The translations under genes and the position numbers were made by a program. The notes beneath the pieces are model-generated. The model was not told the origin of the DNA. It did not search any database and saw nothing but the letters and a program-made list of their open reading frames with translations. Positions 26,252 to 35,407 of a stretch of DNA of 64,000 nucleotides are shown piece after piece. Position 1 is the first letter of the stretch; every line of letters begins with the position of its first letter. Source of the DNA: Anaerobacillus alkaliphilus (GTDB taxonomy: Bacteria; Bacillota; Bacilli; Bacillales; Anaerobacillaceae); assembly GCF_004116265.1 (NCBI RefSeq), contig NZ_QOUX01000047.1, positions 434,001-498,000 on the forward strand. Reading direction: 5' to 3'.

Positions 26252-26683
26252 GTGAAAGTTTTGTCGATGATTCAACCTTGGGCAAATCTATTTGTGCTTA
26301 GAGAAGCACAATACGAAACTCGGACATGGCGAACGCAATATCGTGGCCCACTAGCAATCCATACCAGTAAAAAAATAAACAAAGCTGTTTGTGACCATGT
26401 GGCAATTCAAGCATTACTAGCAAAGCACGGGTACACAACTGATACGTTACCAACCGGACAAATTATTGCTGTATGTTCCCTCGACAATTGTCTAAAAGTC
26501 ATTGAAAATCATCACACATGGGCGATTTTAGAAGATGGTCGTGAAGTATCAGGAAACGACTTTTTTCTAGGAGATTATGATGTAGGGAATTACGTATGGG
26601 TGGTTTCAAATATGAAGATGTTAGACACCTTTTTACCAGCCAAAGGGCAGTTAGGCTTATGGGAGCACCAAATTGAAAGCTAA
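26252..26683 (+). CDS. ASCH/PUA-like domain protein
   Basis: A 143-aa protein with the ASCH signature at its start (LSMIQPWANLFVLREAQYETRTW, then YRGPLAIHTSKK) and a GQIIAVCSLDNC strand. ASCH domains have the fold of RNA-binding PUA domains, and some members act as RNA- or nucleoside-processing enzymes. GTG start after AAGGGAGAAGG. It stands alone. No precise function can be given. Confidence 0.8.
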   Translation: MKVLSMIQPWANLFVLREAQYETRTWRTQYRGPLAIHTSKKINKAVCDHVAIQALLAKHGYTTDTLPTGQIIAVCSLDNCLKVIENHHTWAILEDGREVSGNDFFLGDYDVGNYVWVVSNMKMLDTFLPAKGQLGLWEHQIES

Positions 26684-26858
26684 TCTACTACATGTCTGGT
26701 TAGAGTTTTTCTGAAACGGATACTTACATTCTAAATATATCCGATGCTAGAATAATGATATACAAATGCTAGCAATATCCTAGAAAAGTTTCTACCCTTG
26801 TTACTATTATTATTCATTGGTACATCTTCATACCCTAGGTCTCTGATTAAACATAGAT

Positions 26859-26894
26859 AAAGCACGAATTGACCAATCATCAATTCGTGCTTTT
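26859..26894 (-). terminator. Terminator of the L,D-transpeptidase gene
   Basis: AAAGCACGAATTGA pairs with TCAATTCGTGCTTT; the same stem recurs at 28545-28584. Confidence 0.8.
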
Positions 26895-26897
26895 CAT

Positions 26898-27746
26898 TTA
26901 TTTTAGCATGCGAGAATACCCAAATATAAAATCACTTTCGCCTAAATAAAAACCTAATCGTCTGAAATTATCTTGAATCTTCTCTGGATCGGGAGTAATT
27001 ACCATGGGTAGCCTTCTTAGTGCTCTTTTCGTTTCCTGTCCTACATAACCATCGACAATCAGCTGATAGTCTCTTTGAAATTGCTTGACTACCTCTATGG
27101 TATCTTCGTCATATATACCTGACATTTCTTTAAATTCATACCCTAGTAAGCTTAGATGCTGTTGGAGAGCTTTCACTTCTTCCCCAGTACTACCGAGACC
27201 AAAAAGCGTATGCGTAATCGCAGGTGCTTTACCGATATCTGTGGAAATTACCGTAAATCCGTTCGCACGGGCAAGTTCATCGAACGAATTTAACGAGTGA
27301 ACAATGATGACTGGAGTTTTGACATTGACCATATCAAAAAGCCATCGTATATCATCATTATCCATACGAACACAACCTAAACTTACGTACTTTCCAATAG
27401 AGTTTGGGTTATTGTTTCCATGGATCGCATAAGTGCTACCCATTGTGCCACGTGCATTTAATCCTAACCACCGATCACCAAGTGGGTTCACTGGATCGCC
27501 TCCAGCGATATTTTCCTTATAGTAAGGTCTGTTCACGATCTTGTTGACGATTTGAAAATGACCTTCCGGTGTTAGTAGCGGACTTTTGCCCGTTGCAACA
27601 GGAAATATTTCGTACAATTCATTATTTTCATAGTGTGCTAGTTCATTGCTAGCTTTGTTAATAATAATGAATGATTGCTCGGAAGCGTGGGAGTCAAGTG
27701 GCCATAAAAAACAAAACAAAAGAATAAGTAATGGAATTTTTTTCAC
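26898..27746 (-). CDS. L,D-transpeptidase (YkuD fold) with C-terminal peptidoglycan-binding domain
   Basis: Exported cell-wall enzyme that makes 3-3 cross-links or attaches groups to meso-diaminopimelate. A signal peptide (residues 1-21, ending SHA) leads to a YkuD domain of about 120 residues with the catalytic HGNNNPNSIGKYVSLGCVRM motif (His and Cys). A PG_binding_1 domain follows about residues 180-255 (GSTGEEVKALQQHLSLLGY, IYDEDTIEVVKQFQ). It is 282 aa long. Divergent from the DoxX gene. Confidence 0.92.
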   Translation of the reverse strand: MKKIPLLILLFCFLWPLDSHASEQSFIIINKASNELAHYENNELYEIFPVATGKSPLLTPEGHFQIVNKIVNRPYYKENIAGGDPVNPLGDRWLGLNARGTMGSTYAIHGNNNPNSIGKYVSLGCVRMDNDDIRWLFDMVNVKTPVIIVHSLNSFDELARANGFTVISTDIGKAPAITHTLFGLGSTGEEVKALQQHLSLLGYEFKEMSGIYDEDTIEVVKQFQRDYQLIVDGYVGQETKRALRRLPMVITPDPEKIQDNFRRLGFYLGESDFIFGYSRMLK

Positions 27747-27851
27747 GAGAGAAAAACCTCCAATTCTAAGGTGTCACAATATTAGACTCCATTTTATGGA
27801 AAAAAGTTACAAGTAAACTCATATTTTCTCAATCTAATAGCCCTTCACATA

Positions 27852-27869
27852 TTGTTCACCATTTCACAA
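27852..27869 (+). promoter_or_regulatory. Rex-like redox box (candidate)
   Basis: TTGTTCACCATTTCACAA matches the palindrome TTGTGAA-N4-TTCACAA in 12 of 14 conserved positions. It lies in the divergent region, about 165 bp before the DoxX gene. Binding is an inference. Confidence 0.3.
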
Positions 27870-28033
27870 TACAATGTTCACAGGTAGGACAGTCGCTACT
27901 GAGTCGATCATTATATACTAATAGTGAAGATAGTTAGTGATTACTTAGTAACCTAGTCCAACAAAAGGACTACCAGACGAAAGCAAGACCAATCACTCAC
28001 TATCAAAATTATACTTTGAGGAGTGGATCAATC

Positions 28034-28543
28034 ATGGTCATGAATTTCTTAAGAAATAATAAAATAGCTGCAGGTATCTTAGCATTCCTTCGTTTATATC
28101 TTGGGTGGAGTTGGCTTTCAGCCGGTTGGGGCAAAGTAACTGGTGAACCTTTTAACGCTGGTGGTTATTTAAATAATGCAGTTGCTAACCCTGTGGTTAG
28201 TCACGGCGACATTGTTTATCCTACCTATATAGCTTTCTTAGAAAAATTTGCAGTACCAAACGCTGACCTATTTAGCTTTATGGTTGCCTGGGGAGAAGTA
28301 CTTGTTGGACTTGGACTAATTGTAGGTGTTTTAACTACTTGGGCAGCATTCTTTGGGGTAGTGATGAATTTCGCGTTTATGTTTGCAGGAACTATTTCAA
28401 CTAACCCTTGGATGATCTTAATCTCAATCTTTATCCTAGTAGCTGGTTACAACGCAGGACGCTTTGGTGGAGACCGTTGGGTGATACCTTATTTAAAGAG
28501 CTTCATTTTCAAAAATAAATCAGATGTGAAAAATGCCGCATAA
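28034..28543 (+). CDS. DoxX-family membrane protein
   Basis: A 169-aa protein with four hydrophobic segments and the family pattern FLRLYLGWSWLSAGWGKVTG, GEVLVGLGLIVGVLTTWAAFFG and GYNAGRFGGDRW. DoxX/DoxD proteins are linked to membrane quinone-coupled sulfur or redox chemistry, but Bacillus members are mostly uncharacterised. The ATG at 28034 follows GAGGAG by about 9 bp; ATG 28040 is possible. Monocistronic with its own terminator. Confidence 0.85.
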   Translation: MVMNFLRNNKIAAGILAFLRLYLGWSWLSAGWGKVTGEPFNAGGYLNNAVANPVVSHGDIVYPTYIAFLEKFAVPNADLFSFMVAWGEVLVGLGLIVGVLTTWAAFFGVVMNFAFMFAGTISTNPWMILISIFILVAGYNAGRFGGDRWVIPYLKSFIFKNKSDVKNAA

Positions 28544-28544
28544 C

Positions 28545-28584
28545 AAAAAGCACGAATTGACAATGACTCAATTCGTGCTTTTTT
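28545..28584 (+). terminator. Terminator of the DoxX gene
   Basis: AAAAAGCACGAATTGA pairs with TCAATTCGTGCTTTTT; followed by T. Confidence 0.9.
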
Positions 28585-28690
28585 CTGTTATATAGGTATT
28601 TCCCACGATTAAGAACACTAGCATCACAAGTAAGAGGGATATCCTTTAGATCTTCTACAGAAAGTGTACTAGGGGAGGAGAAATCTGTTG

Positions 28691-29566
28691 CTAGCGTGAC
28701 CCATTTGCCTCTTGGTCCGTTTGCGTGTTAGGTCCATCAGATAACGCAATATCTTCAATCCATTTTTTATACACTGGACCTAAAGACAGGAGTAGAACGT
28801 CGATGAGAGTTATTGGAAAAATTGACTTTATATTTATAAGCTTCATATTTCTGAGAGCACGGTCAATTATATTTTTAACGCTTAGTAATCCTATCTTTAC
28901 TGCTACACTTTCAGTATAAGCAAATGAGGTTTTAATAGCTGACATTATACTTGAATAGGATGTTTCCATTTTGTGCTGTTCCATCAGAGAGTGGTGTTTT
29001 CCTCTTCCAAAACTTAATAAATGAAGCATTTCTAACGTAACTAAGCTGTTGATGCCTGTAAACTGTACCATGTTATAAAGGGTAAATTTTTGGATGATTG
29101 AGTTTCCTTTTTTCAAAAGACGAAGCCATTGGTCACTAACATGAAAATAAAGATAGATTAATACTAACGTGTATCTTGTTTTCCAGCCGCGTTTTTTAAA
29201 AATTCCCATTTTAATAAAGAGTTTTTCAATCAATGCAAAATAAATAGCAAATCCCATTTTTACAGGCCACTTTAGTTTAAATGCCGTAATGAATAGAGCT
29301 GTAAACGGGACATAGACTGCTTGCGACAAAATAGCTCCTGAAATATCGTCTAAGAATTTTTTCTTAAAAAAATTCGGTTTATATCTATATAAATGTAAAA
29401 ACGAGAGTATAAGGTACTCAAAAAGATACGCTAATCCCATGTTGGATAATAACAATACAACTAAAGGTTTTTTATTCTTTACTTTTGCAAAAGTATACAA
29501 GAGTAACGTCGAATGAATGATCAATAAAATTAAATAAGGATATCGATTATTCTTTCCAAAAAACAT
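28691..29566 (-). CDS. Polytopic membrane protein of unknown function
   Basis: A 291-aa protein with at least five hydrophobic segments, very basic loops (FFKKKFLDD, KKRGWKTRY) and a soluble C-terminus. It looks like the uncharacterised small membrane proteins that are expanded in Bacillaceae, but I cannot name a family with certainty. It stands alone on the minus strand. Confidence 0.6.
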   Translation of the reverse strand: MFFGKNNRYPYLILLIIHSTLLLYTFAKVKNKKPLVVLLLSNMGLAYLFEYLILSFLHLYRYKPNFFKKKFLDDISGAILSQAVYVPFTALFITAFKLKWPVKMGFAIYFALIEKLFIKMGIFKKRGWKTRYTLVLIYLYFHVSDQWLRLLKKGNSIIQKFTLYNMVQFTGINSLVTLEMLHLLSFGRGKHHSLMEQHKMETSYSSIMSAIKTSFAYTESVAVKIGLLSVKNIIDRALRNMKLINIKSIFPITLIDVLLLSLGPVYKKWIEDIALSDGPNTQTDQEANGSR

Positions 29567-29799
29567 ATCAACTCTCCATTCCTTAAAGGACTAGGTTTAT
29601 TATTTCCTAAAGAGTTTTTATTACACTTTGCATTATATAAAACAAGAGATTTTGTATGAATTTCCATATAGTTTATGTTGGATGGTACAGAGGTTATTAT
29701 TATGAAGGATATCTTTTACTTAATATGGAATTTAATAACAGTAGTTTTATGAAGGGGTTTAGGCTCGCACATGATCAAAAGAGGGGGCATGGCACACCC

Positions 29800-30480
29800 A
29801 TGGTTAAAGCTGTATTCTTCGACCTAGATGGAACTTTATTAAACAGAGAAGAGTCAATCAAAGCTTTTATATCCGACCAATACCATAGACTCCATACATA
29901 CTTACATCATATACCCAAAGATCTTTATATTGGTAGATTCATTGAATTAGACGCAAGAGGTTATGTATGGAAGGATAAGGTATACAAACAGTTAATTGTT
30001 GAATGTAATATTTCCGGTGTAGGTTGGGAGGAATTACTTCAAGATTATCTCACTCATTTCAAATACCATTGTGTACCTTTTCCAAACTTACAATCCATGC
30101 TAGACCAATTAAAAATGGATCAGCTTACGTTAGGAATTATCACCAACGGAAAGGGGCAATTCCAGTTAGACAACATCAGAGCTCTTTCTATTGAGCACTA
30201 TTTTGACTGTATTTTTGTTTCAGAGCTAGAAGGTCTAAAAAAACCTGATCCGCGCATCTTCCAAAGAGCATTAAAAAAGTTTGAAATCCTTCCTCATGAA
30301 GCAGTCTTTATCGGAGATCATCCAGAAAATGATGTGAAAGCGGCACAAGCGGTTGGAATGAAAGCAATTTGGAAAAAAGATGATTTTTGGAAGACGGGAC
30401 ATTCAACGTTCACCATTCACGATTTATCCGAGATCTGTACCCTGATTACACAAATGAAAAAACACAGTACTAGTCTTTAA
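29800..30480 (+). CDS. HAD-superfamily hydrolase
   Basis: A 226-aa phosphatase-type HAD protein. Motif I is VFFDLDGTLLN, motif II is IITNGKG, motif III the lysine in GLKKPDPRIF and motif IV IGDHPENDVKAA. The layout with a helical cap between motifs I and II resembles YjjG/phosphoglycolate-phosphatase-like subfamily I enzymes. I start it at ATG 29800 (MVKAVFFD), after AGGGGG; the frame is open upstream to 29656. Substrate unknown. Confidence 0.85.
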   Translation: MVKAVFFDLDGTLLNREESIKAFISDQYHRLHTYLHHIPKDLYIGRFIELDARGYVWKDKVYKQLIVECNISGVGWEELLQDYLTHFKYHCVPFPNLQSMLDQLKMDQLTLGIITNGKGQFQLDNIRALSIEHYFDCIFVSELEGLKKPDPRIFQRALKKFEILPHEAVFIGDHPENDVKAAQAVGMKAIWKKDDFWKTGHSTFTIHDLSEICTLITQMKKHSTSL

Positions 30481-30496
30481 ACTGGTACTGTGTTTA
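30460..30496. terminator. Bidirectional terminator overlapping the HAD gene end
   Basis: AAACACAGTAC pairs with GTACTGTGTTT; it lies between the convergent HAD and SulP genes and includes the HAD stop codon. Confidence 0.75.
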
Positions 30497-32197
30497 GATC
30501 GAATAATCGTTCACCCAACTACTTTCCCTAGATCGTTCGCTTAATTTCGTGTCCCGTCTCTGAAAATAGCGAAATAATCCCTTTATTTCAAGCAGTTTCT
30601 CGAGATTTAAATGTAATTGCTGCTCTTTATATTTTTTATTCCAATCAACTCGATTTACAGTTTCACGAATGCTACCTTTCATATTCGCAAATAAGACCTC
30701 GATCTTCCAGTGAACAAGCATTTCCTCTAACTTATCAATGGAGACTGTATCAATGTCATTTACTCCACTCATATCAAAAACCATCCACTTTGCTTGAGGA
30801 TTTTGTTTCATCAGCTTTTTTAAATGTTCCTCAATGTAAGAAATGTTAGCAAAATGAAGGCTAGCATCGATGCGAACGAGTAAGACCTTTTCTGAAGTTA
30901 TTGCTTTCGTGTACCTCCTAACGTCACGAAACGTCTTTTCTTCAGGAACATATCCTAATTGAGCAATATCCGGCTTCGCACTTTTTTCTATTAGTAAGAT
31001 AAGAGTAAGGATTGCACCAATAATAATTCCCCACTGTATTCCAACAAAAAGGGTGACACAAAACGTGAGCAACCAAACCCAGCCTTCTACTGGTTTAATT
31101 TTCAAAAGAGTAGGTAACTCTCTAATGTTTACTAATTTATAGACAGCAGCGATAATGATTGCTGCTAGGATGGCTGTTGGCAAATAGTAAAATAGTGAAG
31201 TGAAAAATAATAACGTAATTATGACACAAATGGCTGTGACAAATGATGTCACTTGAGTTCTACCACCTGATTGGTGGTTGATCGCTGTTCGCGAAAAACT
31301 GCCGTTAATCGGAAATGCTTGAAAAAACGAACCGACAATATTAGAAACTCCTAATGCAGTTAACTCCTTGTTAGGAATGATCTTATAGTTTTCAATTCTA
31401 GCAATGGACTTCGAAATAGCCAGAGATTCCATAAAGGCAATTAAGGATATCGTGATTGCCATTGGTAGCAACAATTGTATCGTTTGAAAAGAAATACTTG
31501 GCAATGTCATTTGTGGTATTCCTTGAGGCACGTTACCAATAATCTGAAGTCCTTGTTGATCTAATCGAAACAACATGACAGACACGATCGCCACCACAAC
31601 TAGTAATAACGCTCCTGGTATTCGTGGTGATCGTTTATTTAAGAGAACGAGCGTACTAAACGCAAGTAGTCCAACGAAAACAGTCAGTACGTTTGCCTCA
31701 TTAATTTTTCGTAAAATATCAAAAAACAAGAGATGAACCTGCAAATAATTGCCGACATCAATCCCTAATAAGTGTTTAAACTGACTAACAGCAATAACAA
31801 TCGCAGCAGCAGATGTATATCCACTTAATACCGAATGAGGAATGAATTTGACGATAAACCCGCCATTTAAGAGCCCTAGCAAAAATTGAATGACCCCTAC
31901 CATTAAAGTCAGTGTTAGAACTAACGAAATGTATTCACTCGATCCAGGTTCTGCATAAAGCGAGACACCAGTAAAAACTAATAATGAAGTAATGGCTACA
32001 GGTCCAACAGACAAATGCTTGGAAGAAGCAAACACCGCATAAATCATCAGTGGAATGGTTGAAGCATATAACCCCATAACAGGGGGGACCCCTGCAAGCA
32101 TCGCATAAGCCATACTTTGTGGAACAAGCATGACGAATAGAGTTAGACCGGCAATGAGATCGTTTCTTAAAAACGTTTTATTATATTTTTTTAGCAT
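30494..32197 (-). CDS. SulP-family anion transporter with STAS domain
   Basis: A 567-aa inner-membrane transporter of the SLC26/SulP family (sulfate, bicarbonate or dicarboxylate by member). It has the signature region SMAYAMLAGVPPVMGLYAS at about residues 28-47, some 12 membrane spans, FPINGSFSRTAINHQSGGRT in the central part and a C-terminal STAS domain (about 440-530; VLLVRIDASLHFANISYIEE). The start follows AAGGTAG. Substrate cannot be read from sequence. Confidence 0.9.
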   Translation of the reverse strand: MLKKYNKTFLRNDLIAGLTLFVMLVPQSMAYAMLAGVPPVMGLYASTIPLMIYAVFASSKHLSVGPVAITSLLVFTGVSLYAEPGSSEYISLVLTLTLMVGVIQFLLGLLNGGFIVKFIPHSVLSGYTSAAAIVIAVSQFKHLLGIDVGNYLQVHLLFFDILRKINEANVLTVFVGLLAFSTLVLLNKRSPRIPGALLLVVVAIVSVMLFRLDQQGLQIIGNVPQGIPQMTLPSISFQTIQLLLPMAITISLIAFMESLAISKSIARIENYKIIPNKELTALGVSNIVGSFFQAFPINGSFSRTAINHQSGGRTQVTSFVTAICVIITLLFFTSLFYYLPTAILAAIIIAAVYKLVNIRELPTLLKIKPVEGWVWLLTFCVTLFVGIQWGIIIGAILTLILLIEKSAKPDIAQLGYVPEEKTFRDVRRYTKAITSEKVLLVRIDASLHFANISYIEEHLKKLMKQNPQAKWMVFDMSGVNDIDTVSIDKLEEMLVHWKIEVLFANMKGSIRETVNRVDWNKKYKEQQLHLNLEKLLEIKGLFRYFQRRDTKLSERSRESSWVNDYSI

Positions 32198-32274
32198 AGC
32201 TACGCTACCTTCCTAAATTGGTAGTTTACCTTTATATTTGTTATTGTATCATTCAAAACTTATATAAGTATTGG

Positions 32275-32871
32275 TTATTCCTTCTTACTTACCAAAACAA
32301 TTTTCTTCACTATAGGCTGTAACCAATATCCTAGGCAAATTCCACCTACATTTAAAATCAAATCATCAATATCAAGACTGCCTCTTTTCGTTATAAATTG
32401 TAGTCCTTCAATTAAACAAATCGCTACTATCGCGAAACCTAGAAGTATTGGAAACGATGCTTTCATTGTTATATAACGATAGTAAACGCCAAAGGGGATA
32501 AATAAACCTATGTTTGCAGCAAGATTATAAAACGATACTAAAAAGCTGACCTCACCAAAGAGATAGTAGAGTATTGTTTCAAAAGGTAGTAGACTTATCG
32601 TTCCATAGGTTTGGTTTGCCGGACGAAAAAAAAGCAAAACAAGGAGGCTTCCCAGATACAGATAGATAACAGCGTGTAGAATGACAGGAGAAATTAGGAT
32701 TTTTTCGTCTGTCAGCCAGCAAACAGCAAAGAAAATGAATGATGTGAAGCAAAACCAAACAACAACAATTACAATCGGGTGAAGATAACTTGTTAACTCA
32801 AACCATATTGGCATGAGTAGGAAGAAAACGAGCTGAGAAAGCAACAACACGATGGTTAAAGGTCTACTCAT
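32275..32871 (-). CDS. VanZ-like membrane protein
   Basis: A 198-aa protein with five or six membrane segments and the VanZ-family pattern NIGLFIPFGVYYR, then IEGLQFITKRGSLDIDDLILNVGGICLGYW. VanZ-like proteins are small membrane proteins; the founder raises teicoplanin resistance, most others are unstudied. I chose ATG 32871 because GGAG is 9 bp upstream; ATG 32886 has no ribosome site. Confidence 0.85.
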   Translation of the reverse strand: MSRPLTIVLLLSQLVFFLLMPIWFELTSYLHPIVIVVVWFCFTSFIFFAVCWLTDEKILISPVILHAVIYLYLGSLLVLLFFRPANQTYGTISLLPFETILYYLFGEVSFLVSFYNLAANIGLFIPFGVYYRYITMKASFPILLGFAIVAICLIEGLQFITKRGSLDIDDLILNVGGICLGYWLQPIVKKIVLVSKKE

Positions 32872-32994
32872 GTCAAAGTACTCCATTCACAAATAATATA
32901 CTAATTATAGCAAAAACGATGCTAGAATTAGCATTAAACCGATTTATTTTGTAATATAAACTTGTATTAGCATAATTTTGTAGGAGGGGATCCC

Positions 32995-33936
32995 TTGAAG
33001 TACAGACGTCTAGGCAACACAGGTTTAAAGGTAAGTGAAATTAGTTTAGGTAGCTGGTTAACTTACGGAAAATCAGTTGAAGAGAATTTAGCAGAACAAA
33101 CAATACATAAAGCTTACGAACTAGGAATTAATTTCTTTGATTCGGCCAATGTTTATGAGCGTGGTGAAGGGGAGCGCGTCATGGCTCAAGCTCTTAAAGA
33201 ATACCCACGTGACTCATACGTCATTACAACAAAAGCGTTTTGGCCAATGGGGGACGGACCGAATGACCGTGGACTGTCTAGAAAACATGTGACAGAGCAG
33301 GTTCATGCTAGTCTAAAAAGAATGAATTTAGATTATGTTGATATCTTTTACTGCCACCGTTATGATCCTGAAACACCAGTCGAAGAAACGCTACGTGCGA
33401 TTGATGATTTAATTCGACAAGGAAAAATCTTGTATGCTGGTGTGAGTGAGTGGAGCGCTGCTCAAATTGAAGAAGCAGTAAGGATCGCTGATCGCCGCTT
33501 GCTTGACCGCATCGTTGTAAACCAACCAGTTTATAACATGCTAAATCGTTACATCGAACCTGAAATCATTCCAACGAGTCAGAAGCATGGCATTGGTCAG
33601 GTTGTATTTTCTCCATTAGCACAAGGGGTGTTAACAGGGAAGTATAAACGTGGGCAAGTTCCTACTGATAGCCGTGCCTCAAATGAGTCCATTAATATGT
33701 GGATCACCAACATGTTAAATGATGACGTATTAACGAAGGTGGAAAAATTAGAGGGAATTGCAAAAGAGTTAGATATAACGTTACCATCTTTAGCTTTAGC
33801 ATGGATCCTTCGCCAACCGAACGTAGCTAGTGCGTTAATAGGTGCAAGTAAACCAAGTCAGGTAGAAGAAAACGTAAAAGCAGTAGAAGTAGTTTTATCT
33901 GAGGATATTATCAACCAAATAGAAGAGATCTTGTAA
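32995..33936 (+). CDS. Aldo/keto reductase (Kv-beta/YhdN-like)
   Basis: A 313-aa NADPH-dependent TIM-barrel reductase. It shows the AKR catalytic tetrad: Asp in FFDSANVYERGEGER with the following Tyr, Lys in VITTKAF and His in DIFYCHRYDPETPVEE. NADPH-binding residues are in SPLAQGVLTGKY and LIGASKPSQVEENV. It resembles the potassium channel beta-subunit-like branch. TTG start after GGAGGGG. Monocistronic, with a strong terminator. Confidence 0.93.
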   Translation: MKYRRLGNTGLKVSEISLGSWLTYGKSVEENLAEQTIHKAYELGINFFDSANVYERGEGERVMAQALKEYPRDSYVITTKAFWPMGDGPNDRGLSRKHVTEQVHASLKRMNLDYVDIFYCHRYDPETPVEETLRAIDDLIRQGKILYAGVSEWSAAQIEEAVRIADRRLLDRIVVNQPVYNMLNRYIEPEIIPTSQKHGIGQVVFSPLAQGVLTGKYKRGQVPTDSRASNESINMWITNMLNDDVLTKVEKLEGIAKELDITLPSLALAWILRQPNVASALIGASKPSQVEENVKAVEVVLSEDIINQIEEIL

Positions 33937-33947
33937 TGAAATTATGG

Positions 33948-33983
33948 CACCACAAAAGCGTAGAGCTTTTGTGGTGTTTTTTT
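33948..33983 (+). terminator. Terminator of the aldo/keto reductase gene
   Basis: CACCACAAAAGC pairs with GCTTTTGTGGTG, followed by seven T. Confidence 0.9.
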
Positions 33984-34046
33984 GGTATAAAAAGGATTTT
34001 TCCATATTACTATTGAATAGGATTACTATCATAAGGAGGGTATACG

Positions 34047-34454
34047 ATGAATAACAAATTACTAAGAGTAGGGACCATTTACTTACCGGTAACAAATGTC
34101 GAACGCTCAGCTGATTGGTATGAAAGTAAACTAGGGGCGGTAGTCACTTATAAAGACAAGGATAAAGCAATTATCAATTTGGCTGATATAAGCTTTTTTC
34201 TCGTGAAATCGGCTCCAGAACAAAATGCAAACTTTTATGATATTTATGGTGATGAGCGATTTTCGCTAACCTTTGAGGTGAACGGACTAAAAGCGCTTGA
34301 AACCATTTATCATGATTTTCACGAAAAAGGTGTAACCATCGGAGTAATTGAAAATAGAGGACATATCGGCAGAAATTTTGTCTTCTATGATCCAGATGGT
34401 AACAAGTTTGATGTTTGGAGTGAATTAAGCCCGAGCTATAAAGGAAGAAATTAA
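34047..34454 (+). CDS. VOC/glyoxalase-fold protein
   Basis: A 135-aa single-chain vicinal-oxygen-chelate protein: YLPVTNVERSADWYESKLG at the start and FVFYDPDGNKFDVW at the end are the two beta-alpha-beta units, with the metal-ligand glutamate position changed to Asp (FDVW). The ATG follows AAGGAGGG. Function (lyase, dioxygenase or resistance protein) cannot be set from sequence. Confidence 0.85.
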   Translation: MNNKLLRVGTIYLPVTNVERSADWYESKLGAVVTYKDKDKAIINLADISFFLVKSAPEQNANFYDIYGDERFSLTFEVNGLKALETIYHDFHEKGVTIGVIENRGHIGRNFVFYDPDGNKFDVWSELSPSYKGRN

Positions 34455-34537
34455 TGTTAGAATTCTGGTTATTGGTCACTACGTGGCAAAGTTTGGGGAA
34501 TAGTATAGACATAAGAACATGAGGACGTGAAAATGAG

Positions 34538-35197
34538 ATGAAATTTATAGGGATCGATTTGTCTGGTCCTGCCAACCACCATGATACGGTAATGACCGTG
34601 TTCGAGCCAGGAGAAACTTCACTTGTATTTGAAAATATCTTACTCGAGGCTTCAGATGAAATCATCGTTTCCACCATTATGAAACTTGCAACTGAAGGGG
34701 AGGTTGCTATCGGAATTGATGCTCCTTTATCTTATCAGGATGGTGGTGGTGATCGGCCTCAGGATAAAGGCTTACGTCAATGTATGAAGGAATTCGGTCT
34801 TTCAGGCAGTTCCGTTATGCCACCAACTTTAACCAAAATGGTTTATTTGACACTAAGAGGAGTTGCATTAACTCGTAGGGTACTTGCCGATCCTGCGGCT
34901 AGTAATATTCGGATTGTCGAAGTGCATCCTGGTGCAGCGATAGGAACGAGAATAGGAATAGAGAATATAAGTCATGCGCTTCACTATAAAAAAGAATTGT
35001 CTTCAAGACAGGTAGTTTTTGAATGGTTTTCAACAGTTGGGTTAGACGGTATTCCCGCCATGGTTTCAGAAAATTCTCATCGTATCGATGCTTGTGCAGC
35101 AGCACTTGCTGCTTGGCATTGGGCAGATCCAAACAAGCAACCTACATGGGTTTGGACGGAAACATCACCGCCACATCCGTTTGATGTGTGTTGTTAA
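34538..35197 (+). CDS. DUF429-family protein (predicted RNase H-like nuclease)
   Basis: A 219-aa protein with the RNase H-like opening MKFIGIDLSGPANHHDT, an internal VAIGIDAPLSY segment and RIDACAAALAAW near the C-terminus, whose acidic residues (Asp8, Asp in GIDAPL, Asp in RIDAC) could bind metal. This is the DUF429 pattern. The ATG follows GAGGACGTG. No proven substrate is known to me. Confidence 0.8.
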   Translation: MKFIGIDLSGPANHHDTVMTVFEPGETSLVFENILLEASDEIIVSTIMKLATEGEVAIGIDAPLSYQDGGGDRPQDKGLRQCMKEFGLSGSSVMPPTLTKMVYLTLRGVALTRRVLADPAASNIRIVEVHPGAAIGTRIGIENISHALHYKKELSSRQVVFEWFSTVGLDGIPAMVSENSHRIDACAAALAAWHWADPNKQPTWVWTETSPPHPFDVCC

Positions 35198-35206
35198 AAG
35201 GGAATA

Positions 35207-35407
35207 GAGGCTGTCCCAGAAGTTTAGGACACCCTCTTTTTGCAGCAGGATTTTTTTGGAGGACATATATTCAGCTATTTTCGTAGTTTTTGCCTTTTTT
35301 TAACTTTAGAGGACACAGTGTGTCCTCGTAAATGACCCGCTACCATTTAAGACTTAACTACACCCTAAAAACCAACTCAAAATACTGCAATTAATTGGGA
35401 CAACTTC
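35207..35407. mobile_element. Candidate 201-bp MITE or decayed IS fragment
   Basis: A non-coding stretch between two convergent genes begins GAGGCTGTCCCA and ends with the inverted form of GAAGTTGTCCCA (10 of 12 matches). The left end itself folds into a hairpin with GGACACCCTC, and a perfect palindrome GAGGACAC-AGT-GTGTCCTC lies inside. The end sequence recalls the TGTCCC ends of IS1182-type elements. No target duplication was found, so this is tentative. Confidence 0.4.

Noticed and set aside
27900-28010. Riboswitch or small RNA before the DoxX gene
   Set aside because: Some short inverted pieces exist but no known class pattern or terminator follows.
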